A stretch of DNA of 64,000 nucleotides from Variovorax paradoxus (GTDB lineage Bacteria; Pseudomonadota; Gammaproteobacteria; Burkholderiales; Burkholderiaceae_C): contig NZ_JAUSXG010000001.1 of the NCBI RefSeq assembly GCF_030815855.1, forward strand, positions 4,278,001-4,342,000, read 5' to 3'. Position numbers and translations under genes: made by a program. Positions 19,579 to 26,954 of this stretch are shown one piece after another. How positions within the stretch are numbered: the stretch's first letter is position 1; each line of letters begins with the position of its first letter. The notes beneath the pieces were generated by a model that saw only the letters and a list, made by a program, of their open reading frames with translations, made no database searches and had not been told where the DNA came from.

Positions 19579-19610
19579 CCCCGGTTCGCAACCAGAATCT
19601 TCTTGGACAT
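19579..19610 (-). repeat. Diverged second copy of the accC start
   Basis: On the minus strand these 32 bases read [11 protein letters not shown] and match the first 32 bases of accC (19492-19461) at 26 positions. Apart from codon 2, the mismatches are at third codon positions. The copy is out of frame with accC and loses similarity after about 11 codons. It looks like a remnant of a duplicated or paralogous biotin carboxylase start. Confidence 0.7.
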
Positions 19611-19612
19611 GG

Positions 19613-20071
19613 TCACTCGATGATGAACAGGGGCTGGCCGTATTCGACCGCCTGACCGTTTTCGCCGAGGATCTGGGTGATCGTGCCGGACTTGTCCGCT
19701 TCGATTTCGTTGAGGATCTTCATCGCTTCGATGATGCAGATGGTGTCGCCCTCGTTGACCTTGCTGCCGACTTCGACGAAAGCGGCGGCGCCGGGGCTGG
19801 ACGAACGGTAGAACGTTCCGACCATCGGCGACTTGACCGCGTGGCCGGCCGGTGCGGCTTCGACCGCGGGAGCACTGGCGGCCGGTGCGGCGGCTGCACC
19901 GGCGACCGGGGCGGCCGTGGGAGGGGCTGCCAAGGTTTGCACATACTGCACCGGGGCGGCGCCGCCGCCCTTGACGATGCGAACCTTGCCTTCGGTTTCG
20001 GTGATTTCCAGTTCGGAAATATTGGATTCAGACACCAGATCGATCAGTGTCTTGAGTTTGCGCAGATCCAT
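19613..20071 (-). CDS. accB: Acetyl-CoA carboxylase, biotin carboxyl carrier protein AccB
   Basis: Small carrier that swings covalently bound biotin between AccC and the carboxyltransferase AccAD. 152 residues: an N-terminal helix region ([23 protein letters not shown]), an alanine/proline-rich flexible linker (about 45-75), and a biotinyl domain with the biotinylation site Lys118 in [12 protein letters not shown]. It is first in an accB-accC-prmA-DUF3426 unit, with 120 bases to accC that include the repeated accC start. The 98-base gap upstream, after tlpA, may hold its promoter; I see no clear elements. Confidence 0.96.
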   Translation of the reverse strand: MDLRKLKTLIDLVSESNISELEITETEGKVRIVKGGGAAPVQYVQTLAAPPTAAPVAGAAAAPAASAPAVEAAPAGHAVKSPMVGTFYRSSSPGAAAFVEVGSKVNEGDTICIIEAMKILNEIEADKSGTITQILGENGQAVEYGQPLFIIE

Positions 20072-20169
20072 GAGGCTCCAGTGCCGACTTTGCCGGTCAT
20101 TAGGATGTAACTTGGCTAAAAATCGTTGATCTTTAGCGATTGGCGGCGAATGCCGAGGTGTATCTGATT

Positions 20170-20715
20170 CTAACCGTGAACCAGTTCACGCCGCCAAGCG
20201 TCGAGGTCGGCAGGTTCCAGCTTGCCCATTTTACGAGCCGCCACGGTGCCAGCGCCGTCCAGGACGAGCGTGAAAGGCAATCCGCCAGTGGTATTGCCGA
20301 GATTTTTGACCAATTCCGTTCCCTGCAGGCCGGCCAGTCCGATGGCGTAGGCAACAGGGGTTTTCTGCAGGAACTTGCGCACAGCACTCGGCTGATCGAT
20401 GGCCAAGCCCACAACTTGCCAGCCGTTGCCGCCATTTTCACGAAAAAAGCGGTCAATCATCGGCATCTCTTCGACGCAGGGCGGACACCAGGTGGCCCAG
20501 AAATTCAGCAGCAGCGGTTTGCCGCGCAAACTGGAAAACACCAGTTCACCACCCTCGGGACGGTCGAAGCGCTGATCCCAGAAGGCCGCATCCAGGACCT
20601 CGCTCTTCGTCCCGCTGCCGCGCTCACGCCACCATGCGCCGCCCAGTCCCGCCGCAGCGGCCGCAACTGCCACGCCGCCATACAGGAGGCGCCGCCGTGT
20701 GGGCGAAGAAATCAT
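20170..20715 (-). CDS. TlpA-family thiol-disulfide oxidoreductase (membrane-anchored thioredoxin)
   Basis: 181-residue protein with an N-terminal RRRLLYGG then alanine-rich hydrophobic stretch (residues 7-28), which is a Tat-like signal or an uncleaved anchor, followed by a thioredoxin fold. The redox motif is WCPPC (Cys77, Cys80) in [15 protein letters not shown], and the cis-proline region is GLPFTLVLD. The family reduces or oxidises periplasmic thiols, often apocytochrome c. The start codon directly abuts the stop of the upstream gene (20716), so the two form an operon. Its partner is unknown. Confidence 0.9.
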   Translation of the reverse strand: MISSPTRRRLLYGGVAVAAAAAGLGGAWWRERGSGTKSEVLDAAFWDQRFDRPEGGELVFSSLRGKPLLLNFWATWCPPCVEEMPMIDRFFRENGGNGWQVVGLAIDQPSAVRKFLQKTPVAYAIGLAGLQGTELVKNLGNTTGGLPFTLVLDGAGTVAARKMGKLEPADLDAWRRELVHG

Positions 20716-21315
20716 TCACTTGTCCTTTTCTCTTTCAATCAACCGGCGCAGCGCGGCCAGGTCACCGCGCGGTGTGCGTCCCTGGGCATCGGGCCGAAGC
20801 GCCCCGCGCAGATCGTCGAGGTCATACACCAGCAGGTGCACCCCGATCTCTTCGCCAAGCGCGCGGCTCGCGGCATGCACGCTCAGGGCCTCGACTTGCT
20901 CACCGTGAAAACCGGTGACCATGCGCGGCTCGTAGTCCACATGGTGGTCGATCAGGGCAATTTCGGCCGACTTGGAATCATCGCAGAACAACTGAATATA
21001 AATGTCTGACAGCCGCGTGGCCGTGCCGTGCCAGACGGCGCCCCCGATGTGCGGGCGAAACGCCGCCATGCGCTCCATCCATTCGAGAGCGAGCAGCCGC
21101 AAGGCATGCAGTTCCTGCGGCTGGGTGTCGGCGCAATAAAGCGCGATGTAGTCACGCACTTCCGCTTCGACCTCGTCGTTGTTCGGCAGCGCCGTGCGCG
21201 ACGACAGGCCAAGATCGCGCACCGCCCGGCGCTTGGCCGGGCCGTACTCCAGCCCCTCCTCGACCACGAGGCGGGCGGCGGTGGCGGCGATCTCACGCTT
21301 GGTGGTCGTGTCCAT
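20716..21315 (-). CDS. Conserved protein of unknown function next to mpl
   Basis: 199 residues beginning MDTTTKREIAATAARLVVEEG. The N-terminal half is helical and charged, and the C-terminal half contains IALIDHHVDYEPRMVTGFHGEQVEAL, with two adjacent histidines and acidic residues that could form a metal or nucleotide site. I recall relatives in Burkholderiales that are sometimes mislabelled UDP-N-acetylmuramate-alanine ligase, perhaps by transfer from the neighbouring mpl; nothing here looks like a Mur ligase. The start at 21315 is chosen because the 19 upstream codons look intergenic. It is divergent from mpl (101-base gap) and abuts tlpA. Confidence 0.75.
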   Translation of the reverse strand: MDTTTKREIAATAARLVVEEGLEYGPAKRRAVRDLGLSSRTALPNNDEVEAEVRDYIALYCADTQPQELHALRLLALEWMERMAAFRPHIGGAVWHGTATRLSDIYIQLFCDDSKSAEIALIDHHVDYEPRMVTGFHGEQVEALSVHAASRALGEEIGVHLLVYDLDDLRGALRPDAQGRTPRGDLAALRRLIEREKDK

Positions 21316-21416
21316 CGGGACATTTTGCCCGCAGTACGCCGCCCCCGCACGAAACATCAGTACGGCGCACAAGGGCTGCGGCGGGGCACTGCAGGCCGCC
21401 TCCCTAGAATCGCCCG

Positions 21417-22910
21417 ATGCACATTCATATTCTTGGCATCTGCGGCACGTTCATGGGCGGAGTGGCCGCCCTGGCGCGCGAAGCAGGCCACCGGGTCACC
21501 GGCTGCGACGCCGGCGTGTACCCGCCCATGAGCGACCAGCTCCGGTCGCTCGGCATCGATCTGATCGAAGGCTTCGGCGCCGACCAGCTGGCACTTTCGC
21601 CTGACATGTTCGTGGTCGGCAACGTGGTTTCGCGGGCCCGGCTGCCCGACGGCAGCCCCAAGTTTCCGTTGATGGAAGCCATCCTCGATGCCGGCAAGCC
21701 CTACACCAGCGGACCGCAGTGGCTGGCCGAGCACGTGCTGCTGGGCCGCCATGTGATGGCGGTGGCCGGGACCCACGGCAAGACGACCACCACCTCGATG
21801 CTGGCCTGGGTGCTCGAGCAGGGCGGCAAGGCGCCGGGCTTCCTGGTCGGCGGCGTGCCGCTCGACTTCGGCGTGTCGGCGCGGCTCGGATATGTGGCCC
21901 CCACGCTCCCCCCGCTGCGTGGTTCGCTCCCCCCCGAGGGGGCGTTCGCCGCCTTGGGGCGGCCCGGCGGCGGCTCGGCGCCCTTCGTCATCGAGGCCGA
22001 CGAATACGACACGGCCTTCTTCGACAAGCGCAGCAAGTTCGTGCACTACCGCCCGCGCACCGCGATCCTCAACAACCTGGAATTCGACCACGCGGACATC
22101 TTCGACGACCTGGCTGCCATCGAGCGGCAGTTCCACCACCTTGTGCGCACCGTGCCAAGCACCGGCCGGCTGGTGGTAAACGCCACCGAAGAAAGCCTGC
22201 AGCGCGTGCTGGCGCAGGGCTGCTGGAGCGAACTCGCGCGCTTCGGCGCGGGCGGACAAAAGAGTGAATGGCAGGCCCGCGGCACGCATGATGCCTTCGA
22301 CGTGCTGCGCCAGGGCGAGGCGGTCGGCCGGGTCGAGTGGGAACTCTCGGGCCTGCACAACCAGATGAACGCGCTGGCCGCCATCGCGGCCGCCGAGCAC
22401 GTGGGCGTGGCGCCGGCCGACGCGGCCCGCGCACTCGGCAGCTTCAGGAACGTGCGCCGCCGGATGGAATTGCGCGGCACGGTCGAGCGCCAGGGCGGCA
22501 CGGTCACCGTCTACGACGATTTCGCCCACCACCCCACGGCCATCCGCACCACGCTCGACGGCCTGCGCAAGAAGCTCGATGCCGCCGGCAAGCAGAGTGA
22601 GCGCATCCTTGCCGCCTTCGAGCCGCGCAGCAACACGATGAAGCTGGGCGTCATGGCGGCGCAGCTGCCATGGAGCCTGGAAGCGGCCGACCTGTCGTTC
22701 TGCCACACCGCCGGGCTCGACTGGGATGCCGCCGCGGCCTTGGCCCCCATGGGCGGCCGCGCGCAGGTGGCCGGCGCCGTTGAGCCGCTGGTGGCGCAGA
22801 TCGTCGCCGCGGCCCGGCCCGGCGATCACATCGTCTGCATGAGCAACGGCGGCTTCGGCGGCGTGCACGACAAACTGCTCGCGGCACTCCGCAGCGCGGC
22901 GGCACCATGA
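21417..22910 (+). CDS. mpl: UDP-MurNAc:tripeptide ligase Mpl (murein recycling)
   Basis: Mur-ligase family enzyme that joins recycled L-Ala-gamma-D-Glu-meso-Dap directly to UDP-MurNAc, by-passing MurC, D and E. Family markers are HIHILGICGTFMGG at the N terminus, the ATP loop [28 protein letters not shown] and DDFAHHPTAIR. At 497 residues it is longer than usual because about 30 residues (159-188, PPLRGSLPPEGAFAALG region) between LG and FVIEADEYD come from a GC-rich repeat read in frame. AmpD, which supplies the peptide pool, is in the same window. Stop and start overlap (ATGA) with the DUF985 gene. Confidence 0.95.
   Translation: MHIHILGICGTFMGGVAALAREAGHRVTGCDAGVYPPMSDQLRSLGIDLIEGFGADQLALSPDMFVVGNVVSRARLPDGSPKFPLMEAILDAGKPYTSGPQWLAEHVLLGRHVMAVAGTHGKTTTTSMLAWVLEQGGKAPGFLVGGVPLDFGVSARLGYVAPTLPPLRGSLPPEGAFAALGRPGGGSAPFVIEADEYDTAFFDKRSKFVHYRPRTAILNNLEFDHADIFDDLAAIERQFHHLVRTVPSTGRLVVNATEESLQRVLAQGCWSELARFGAGGQKSEWQARGTHDAFDVLRQGEAVGRVEWELSGLHNQMNALAAIAAAEHVGVAPADAARALGSFRNVRRRMELRGTVERQGGTVTVYDDFAHHPTAIRTTLDGLRKKLDAAGKQSERILAAFEPRSNTMKLGVMAAQLPWSLEAADLSFCHTAGLDWDAAAALAPMGGRAQVAGAVEPLVAQIVAAARPGDHIVCMSNGGFGGVHDKLLAALRSAAAP
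21891..21980 (+). repeat. GC-rich interspersed repeat translated in frame inside mpl
   Basis: Roughly 90 bases including the palindrome CCCCCCCGAGGGGG and the run GGGGCGGCCCGGCGGCGG. I recall very similar dispersed sequences in Comamonadaceae genomes. It adds about 30 residues to Mpl without breaking the frame. Borders are approximate, set by where Mpl similarity stops and resumes. Confidence 0.65.
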
Positions 22911-23416
22911 CCGCCATGCGCGCCCGAGAACTGATCGAGAGCCTGAAGCTGCAGCCTCACCCCGAGGGCGGCTGGTACAGCGAAGTGTTCCGCTCGGCGG
23001 CGAGCGTTGTTCCCACCGACGGCCGCGCGCCGCGCAGCGCGCTCACCAGCATCTACTTTTTGCTCGAAGCCGGCCAGCATTCGCGCTGGCACCGGGTGCT
23101 GTCCGACGAAGTCTGGGTGCATCTCGAGGGCGTGCCACTGGCGCTCTGGACCTGCGATGCCGCCCTGCGCACCGCGCCGGCCCATGTGCGGCTCGGCCCG
23201 GTCGATGCGCACGGCACGCGGCCCCAGCACGTGGTGCCGGCCGGCCAGTGGCAGGCCGCCCGGCCGATCCAGGGCCACACAAGCGGCGACTACACGCTGG
23301 TCGCCTGCATGGTCGGCCCGGGTTTCGACTTCGCCGACTTTTCCCTGGTGCCGCCCGACAGCGACGAGGCTACGGCGATGCGGCACCATTGGCCTGAGCT
23401 GGCCGGGATGCTTTGA
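22907..23416 (+). CDS. DUF985 cupin-fold protein
   Basis: 169-residue single-domain cupin of the DUF985 family. Visible features are LKLQPHPEGGWYSEVFRS, the cupin motif HRVLSDEVWVHLEG, with histidine and glutamate positioned to bind a metal, and GDYTLVACMVGPGFDFADF at the end of the barrel. Plant and bacterial relatives have been called sugar-epimerase-like but no reaction is established here. Its ATG overlaps the mpl stop by four bases, so the two are translated together; whether it works on muropeptides is speculation. Confidence 0.85.
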   Translation: MTAMRARELIESLKLQPHPEGGWYSEVFRSAASVVPTDGRAPRSALTSIYFLLEAGQHSRWHRVLSDEVWVHLEGVPLALWTCDAALRTAPAHVRLGPVDAHGTRPQHVVPAGQWQAARPIQGHTSGDYTLVACMVGPGFDFADFSLVPPDSDEATAMRHHWPELAGML

Positions 23417-23434
23417 CCCCGGTCCAACCCCGGT

Positions 23435-24553
23435 TCAACCGCGGCGCTGCTTGACTGCCTGCGAGAGCGCGTCGAGCACCTGCACCGAATCGTCCCAGCC
23501 GATGCAGGCGTCGGTGATGCTCTTGCCGTATTCGAGACCCGAGAGCTGGTCCTTGCCCGGCGTGAACTTCTGGGCGCCGGACTGCAGATGGCTCTCGACC
23601 ATCACGCCGAACACGCGGTTCGACCCCGCGGCGATCTGATTGGCGATGTCCTTGGCCACGTCGATCTGTTTCTGGTGCTGCTTGGAACTGTTGGCGTGGC
23701 TGCAGTCGACCATCAGCGTGGGCGGCAGCTTGGCGGCCTCGAGGTCCTTGCAGGCGGCTTCGACGCTCGCGGCGTCGTAGTTCGGCGCCTTGCCGCCGCG
23801 CAGGATCACGTGGCAGTCGCGGTTGCCGTTGGTCTGCACGATCGCGACCTGGCCGTTCTTGTGCACCGAGAGAAAGTGGTGGCCGCGGGCCGCCGCCTGG
23901 ATGGCGTCGGTGGCGATGCGGATGTTGCCGTCGGTGCCGTTCTTGAAGCCGATGGGCGCCGAGAGACCCGAGGCCAGTTCGCGGTGCACCTGGCTCTCGG
24001 TGGTGCGCGCGCCGATGGCGCCCCAGGCGATCAGGTCGCCGATGTACTGCGGCGAGATCACGTCGAGGAACTCGCTGCCCGCCGGCAAGCCGATGCGGTT
24101 GATGTCGATCAGCAGCTGGCGCGCAATGCGCAGGCCTTCGTCGATGCGGTAGCTCTCGTCGAGGTACGGGTCGTTGATGAGGCCCTTCCAGCCGACCGTG
24201 GTGCGCGGCTTCTCGAAGTACACGCGCATCACGATCTCGAGCGTGCCGGCGTACTTTTCGCGCTCCACTTTCAGGCGGCGGGCGTAGTCCAGCGCCGCGG
24301 CCGGGTCGTGGATCGAGCACGGCCCCATGATCACCAGCAGCCGGTCATCCTTGCCCGCCATGATGTTGTGGATGTTGCGGCGGGTGCCCTCGATCAGCGT
24401 TTCGACCGGCGTGCCGCGAATCGGAAAGAAGCGGATCAGATGTTCGGGAGGGGGCAGCACGTTGATGTCCTTGATGCGTTCGTCGTCGGTCTTGCTGGTT
24501 TTTTCGACGCTCGCATACCAGCTGTCGCTGGTGGGGGCAGTGTTCGTGCTCAT
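23435..24553 (-). CDS. aroG: 3-deoxy-7-phosphoheptulonate (DAHP) synthase, class I
   Basis: Condenses phosphoenolpyruvate with erythrose 4-phosphate, the first step of the shikimate pathway to Phe, Tyr and Trp. 372 residues of the AroFGH type, with IMGPCSIHDPAAALDYARRL, RVYFEKPRTTVGWKG, GFKNGTDGN and DCSHANSSKQ carrying catalytic and metal-binding residues. The ATG at 24553 (MSTNTAPTSD) follows an AAGGAA ribosome-binding site; the 44-codon upstream extension is the leader region. A Phe/Tyr/Trp-rich leader peptide and a terminator precede the gene, so aromatic amino acid supply likely controls it by attenuation. aroE is also in the window. Confidence 0.95.
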   Translation of the reverse strand: MSTNTAPTSDSWYASVEKTSKTDDERIKDINVLPPPEHLIRFFPIRGTPVETLIEGTRRNIHNIMAGKDDRLLVIMGPCSIHDPAAALDYARRLKVEREKYAGTLEIVMRVYFEKPRTTVGWKGLINDPYLDESYRIDEGLRIARQLLIDINRIGLPAGSEFLDVISPQYIGDLIAWGAIGARTTESQVHRELASGLSAPIGFKNGTDGNIRIATDAIQAAARGHHFLSVHKNGQVAIVQTNGNRDCHVILRGGKAPNYDAASVEAACKDLEAAKLPPTLMVDCSHANSSKQHQKQIDVAKDIANQIAAGSNRVFGVMVESHLQSGAQKFTPGKDQLSGLEYGKSITDACIGWDDSVQVLDALSQAVKQRRG

Positions 24554-24593
24554 GGTGCTTTTCCTTGTTGGAGTGAAATCGTCAGGGCATAAA

Positions 24594-24626
24594 AAAACCG
24601 CCGGGGCTGGAGGCGCCGGCGGTTTT
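24594..24626 (-). terminator. Attenuator terminator in the aroG leader
   Basis: An 11-base stem (24616-24626 with 24594-24604), 11-base loop and a run of seven T on the minus strand (24597-24591), ending 37 bases before the aroG ATG. The 5' arm (CCGCCGG) can instead pair with CCGGCGG at 24663-24671 inside the leader peptide gene, an antiterminator. Confidence 0.8.
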
Positions 24627-24645
24627 GGGAGGGTGTTCGTTTGCT

Positions 24646-24720
24646 TTACGCGCTCGCCTCTCGTCCGCCGGAAACCGGGAACCAAAAGTAGGCAAAGAAA
24701 TAAGCGCGGAGGGCGGACAT
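24646..24720 (-). CDS. Aromatic leader peptide of aroG (24 residues)
   Basis: A 24-codon frame whose middle is AYFFAYFWFP: four Phe, two Tyr and one Trp in ten residues. It ends 20 bases before the terminator stem. The first codons (complement of 24711-24718, GTCCGCCC) can pair with GGCGGAC (24663-24669) late in the same frame. These are the 1:2, 2:3 and 3:4 pairings of a classical ribosome-stalling attenuator. The ribosome-binding site is weak. Part of the DNA (GCCTACTTTT) resembles a motif common in repeats of related genomes, so chance resemblance must be excluded. Confidence 0.6.
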   Translation of the reverse strand: MSALRAYFFAYFWFPVSGGREASA

Positions 24721-24741
24721 GTGGGCGAAATGTAGCACGGA

Positions 24742-24770
24742 AAACAAAAAGCCAGGCAAAGGGCCCGGCT
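24742..24770 (-). terminator. Terminator of the lipoprotein gene
   Basis: Minus-strand stem AGCCGGGC/GCCTGGCT (24770-24763 with 24757-24750, one G-U pair) with a five-base loop, then TTTTTGTTTT. It separates the lipoprotein transcript from the aroG leader. Confidence 0.8.
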
Positions 24771-24779
24771 CCGAACGGC

Positions 24780-25325
24780 TCAGCGGTAGCCGGACTCGTT
24801 GGGGTTGTGAATGATCCAGATCAGGTTGCCACTGGAGTAGTCGCCCATGCCGCCGCCCGCGAAAACCAGCCGTCCCTGGCCCTTGTAGGTCATCTCGTAG
24901 CGATGGCGGTCGCTGCCGAAATAGAACGGAATGAAGGCCTTGCCCGTGACGTAGGCGCCCTGGTCGGTCGGCTGGCCGGCAAGGTCGGTGACTTGCCTGG
25001 CGCTCATGCCGATCTGCAACCGCGAGAACCTGCTGTTGCGCGCGGGAACGCCCGTGATTTCGCCTTCGTAGCCGTTCAGGCCCTTGACGGTGCGGCCGCT
25101 GCCGGCCTCGACCTTGGAGGAATCGACGACATTGCCCTTGGCGTCCATGCCGGCCTTCGAGCCGCCGCGTGCCGCGGCAGCGGGCGCGCCGGCGGCAGGT
25201 GGTGCCGACGCCGCGGACTGGCTGTTGTCGCCCGAGCCGCCGCGAGATGCGCAACCTGCCGTTGCCAACGCCACCACAGCAGTCGCGGCCCACAGAGCCG
25301 CAGACGAATTGATCCTGATCCCCAT
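24780..25325 (-). CDS. Lipoprotein with BamE/SmpA-like C-terminal domain
   Basis: 181 residues. A lipoprotein signal peptide ends in LATAGC, making Cys25 the lipidated residue. A disordered Gly/Ala/Ser/Pro-rich segment follows (26-75). The C-terminal domain begins SRLQIGMSARQVTDLAGQPTD, the helix pattern typical of the SmpA/OmlA/BamE fold (an IGM-x-x-x-QV-x-x-LLG-x-P-like start), then FIPFYFGSDRHRYEMTYKGQGRLVF. It is probably an outer-membrane lipoprotein; similarity to BamE is by fold only, so I do not assign the BAM complex role. It lies 42 bases downstream of tldD and ends at its own terminator. Confidence 0.8.
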   Translation of the reverse strand: MGIRINSSAALWAATAVVALATAGCASRGGSGDNSQSAASAPPAAGAPAAAARGGSKAGMDAKGNVVDSSKVEAGSGRTVKGLNGYEGEITGVPARNSRFSRLQIGMSARQVTDLAGQPTDQGAYVTGKAFIPFYFGSDRHRYEMTYKGQGRLVFAGGGMGDYSSGNLIWIIHNPNESGYR

Positions 25326-25367
25326 CGAATTCTCCTTTTTGTTGAAGGAGCGGAGCTTAGCAAGCTC

Positions 25368-26828
25368 TCAGGCCGTACCGCCTACGGTCAAACCATCGAT
25401 GCGCAAGGTCGGCTGGCCGACGCCCACGGGGACGCTCTGGCCTTCCTTGCCGCAGGTGCCCACACCCGAATCGAGCGCCATGTCGTTGCCGATCATGGTC
25501 ACGCGGGTGAGCGCGTCGGGGCCGTTGCCCACGATGGTCGCGCCCTTCACCGGGTACTGGATCTTGCCGTTCTCGACCCAGTAGGCCTCGCTGGCGGAGA
25601 ACACGAACTTGCCGCTGGTGATGTCGACCTGCCCGCCGCCGAAGTTGGTGGCGTAGAGGCCCTTCTTGATGCTCGCGACGATTTCCTTGGGGTCCTTGTC
25701 GCCGCCGAGCATGTAGGTGTTGGTCATGCGCGGCATCGGCACGTGGGCATAGCTCTCGCGCCGGCCGTTGCCCGTGGGCTTGACCTTCATGAGGCGCGCG
25801 TTGAGCGAATCCTGGATGTAGCCTTTGAGGATGCCGTCTTCGATGAGCACGTTGCGCTGGCTCGCGTTGCCTTCGTCGTCCACATTGAGCGAACCGCGGC
25901 GGTCGGCAATGGTGCCGTCGTCGAGCACGGTCACGCCCTTGGCCGCGACGCGCTGGCCGATGCGGCCCGAGAACGCGCTCGAGCCCTTGCGGTTGAAATC
26001 GCCTTCGAGCCCGTGGCCGATGGCCTCGTGCAGCAGGATGCCGGGCCAGCCGGAGCCGAGCACCACGGTCATTTCGCCGGCCGGTGCCGGGCGCGCATCG
26101 AGGTTGGTCAGCGCAGCTTTCACGGCCTGGTCGACATATTCGGCAATTTGCGTGTCGTTGAAGTAGGCCAGGCCGAAGCGCCCGCCGCCGCCGCCGGAGC
26201 CGACTTCGCGCCGGCCGTTCTGCTCGGCAATCACCGTCACCGAAAGGCGCACCAGCGGGCGCACGTCGGCCGCCAGCGTGCCGTCGGCCCGCGCCACCAG
26301 CACCACGTCGTACTCGCTCGCCAGGCCCGCCATGACCTGCGCCACGCGCGGATCGCGCGAACGCGCGAGTTTTTCGACCCGTTCGAGCAGCTTGACCTTC
26401 GCCGTGCTGTCGAGCGTGGAAATGGGGTCGACGCCGTTGTAAAGCGAACGGCTCGAAGCGATCTTGCGGGCCGGGGTCTTCACGCGCGCAGTGCGGCCCG
26501 CCGAAGAAATGGAGCGGACCGTGCGGGCCGCATCGAGCAGCGACGCCTCGGAAATGTCGTCCGAGTAGGCAAACGCGGTTTTCTCGCCGCTGACCGCGCG
26601 CACGCCGACACCCTGGTCGATGCTGAAGCTGCCGGTCTTCACGATGCCCTCTTCCAGGCTCCAGCCCTCGCTGCGCGTGTATTGGAAGTACAGATCGGCA
26701 TCGTCCACCCGGTGCGCGGTGATCTCGGCCAGGGCCTTGCTCAGGTGCGATTCGTCGAGCCCGAACGGCGTGAGAAGGAGCTGTTGCGCCGTGGCCAGGC
26801 GCTCGATGGTGGGTTCGCGAGAGATCAT
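25368..26828 (-). CDS. tldD: Metalloprotease TldD
   Basis: Subunit of the TldD/TldE zinc protease that degrades unfolded peptides and matures some modified peptides such as microcin B17 in enterobacteria. 486 residues, with the active-site motif HEAIGHGLEGD (HExxxH) and the conserved GGGRFGLAYFND and FSASEAYWVENGKI regions. The start at 26828 (MISREPTIERL) is chosen because the 34 codons upstream do not resemble the family. Its partner tldE (pmbA) is not in the window. It lies downstream of rodA with a 126-base gap. Confidence 0.95.
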   Translation of the reverse strand: MISREPTIERLATAQQLLLTPFGLDESHLSKALAEITAHRVDDADLYFQYTRSEGWSLEEGIVKTGSFSIDQGVGVRAVSGEKTAFAYSDDISEASLLDAARTVRSISSAGRTARVKTPARKIASSRSLYNGVDPISTLDSTAKVKLLERVEKLARSRDPRVAQVMAGLASEYDVVLVARADGTLAADVRPLVRLSVTVIAEQNGRREVGSGGGGGRFGLAYFNDTQIAEYVDQAVKAALTNLDARPAPAGEMTVVLGSGWPGILLHEAIGHGLEGDFNRKGSSAFSGRIGQRVAAKGVTVLDDGTIADRRGSLNVDDEGNASQRNVLIEDGILKGYIQDSLNARLMKVKPTGNGRRESYAHVPMPRMTNTYMLGGDKDPKEIVASIKKGLYATNFGGGQVDITSGKFVFSASEAYWVENGKIQYPVKGATIVGNGPDALTRVTMIGNDMALDSGVGTCGKEGQSVPVGVGQPTLRIDGLTVGGTA

Positions 26829-26954
26829 GAAGCGGATTCTAGGGCTCACCCCCAGGGTGCGCGCACGTCGTGTCACTTCGCCTTCTCCCCGCCAAGGGCA
26901 ACACCAGTGCCCCGGCGAAGCCGGTTCCACGGTGTTCCCCGCGCGGGCTGCGGG

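Noticed and set aside
19493..19591. N-terminal extension of AccC from a TTG at 19591
   Set aside because: The 33 extra residues do not resemble AccC, whose conserved start [16 protein letters not shown] is at 19492. The extension lies in the region of the repeated accC start.
17384..20110. 908-codon plus-strand frame over prmA, accC and accB
   Set aside because: Antisense shadow of three conserved genes with no recognisable domain.
21891..21980. Sequencing or frame error in mpl
   Set aside because: The extra stretch is a multiple of three, both flanking segments align in the same frame, and its composition is that of a repeat, so an insertion is the better reading.
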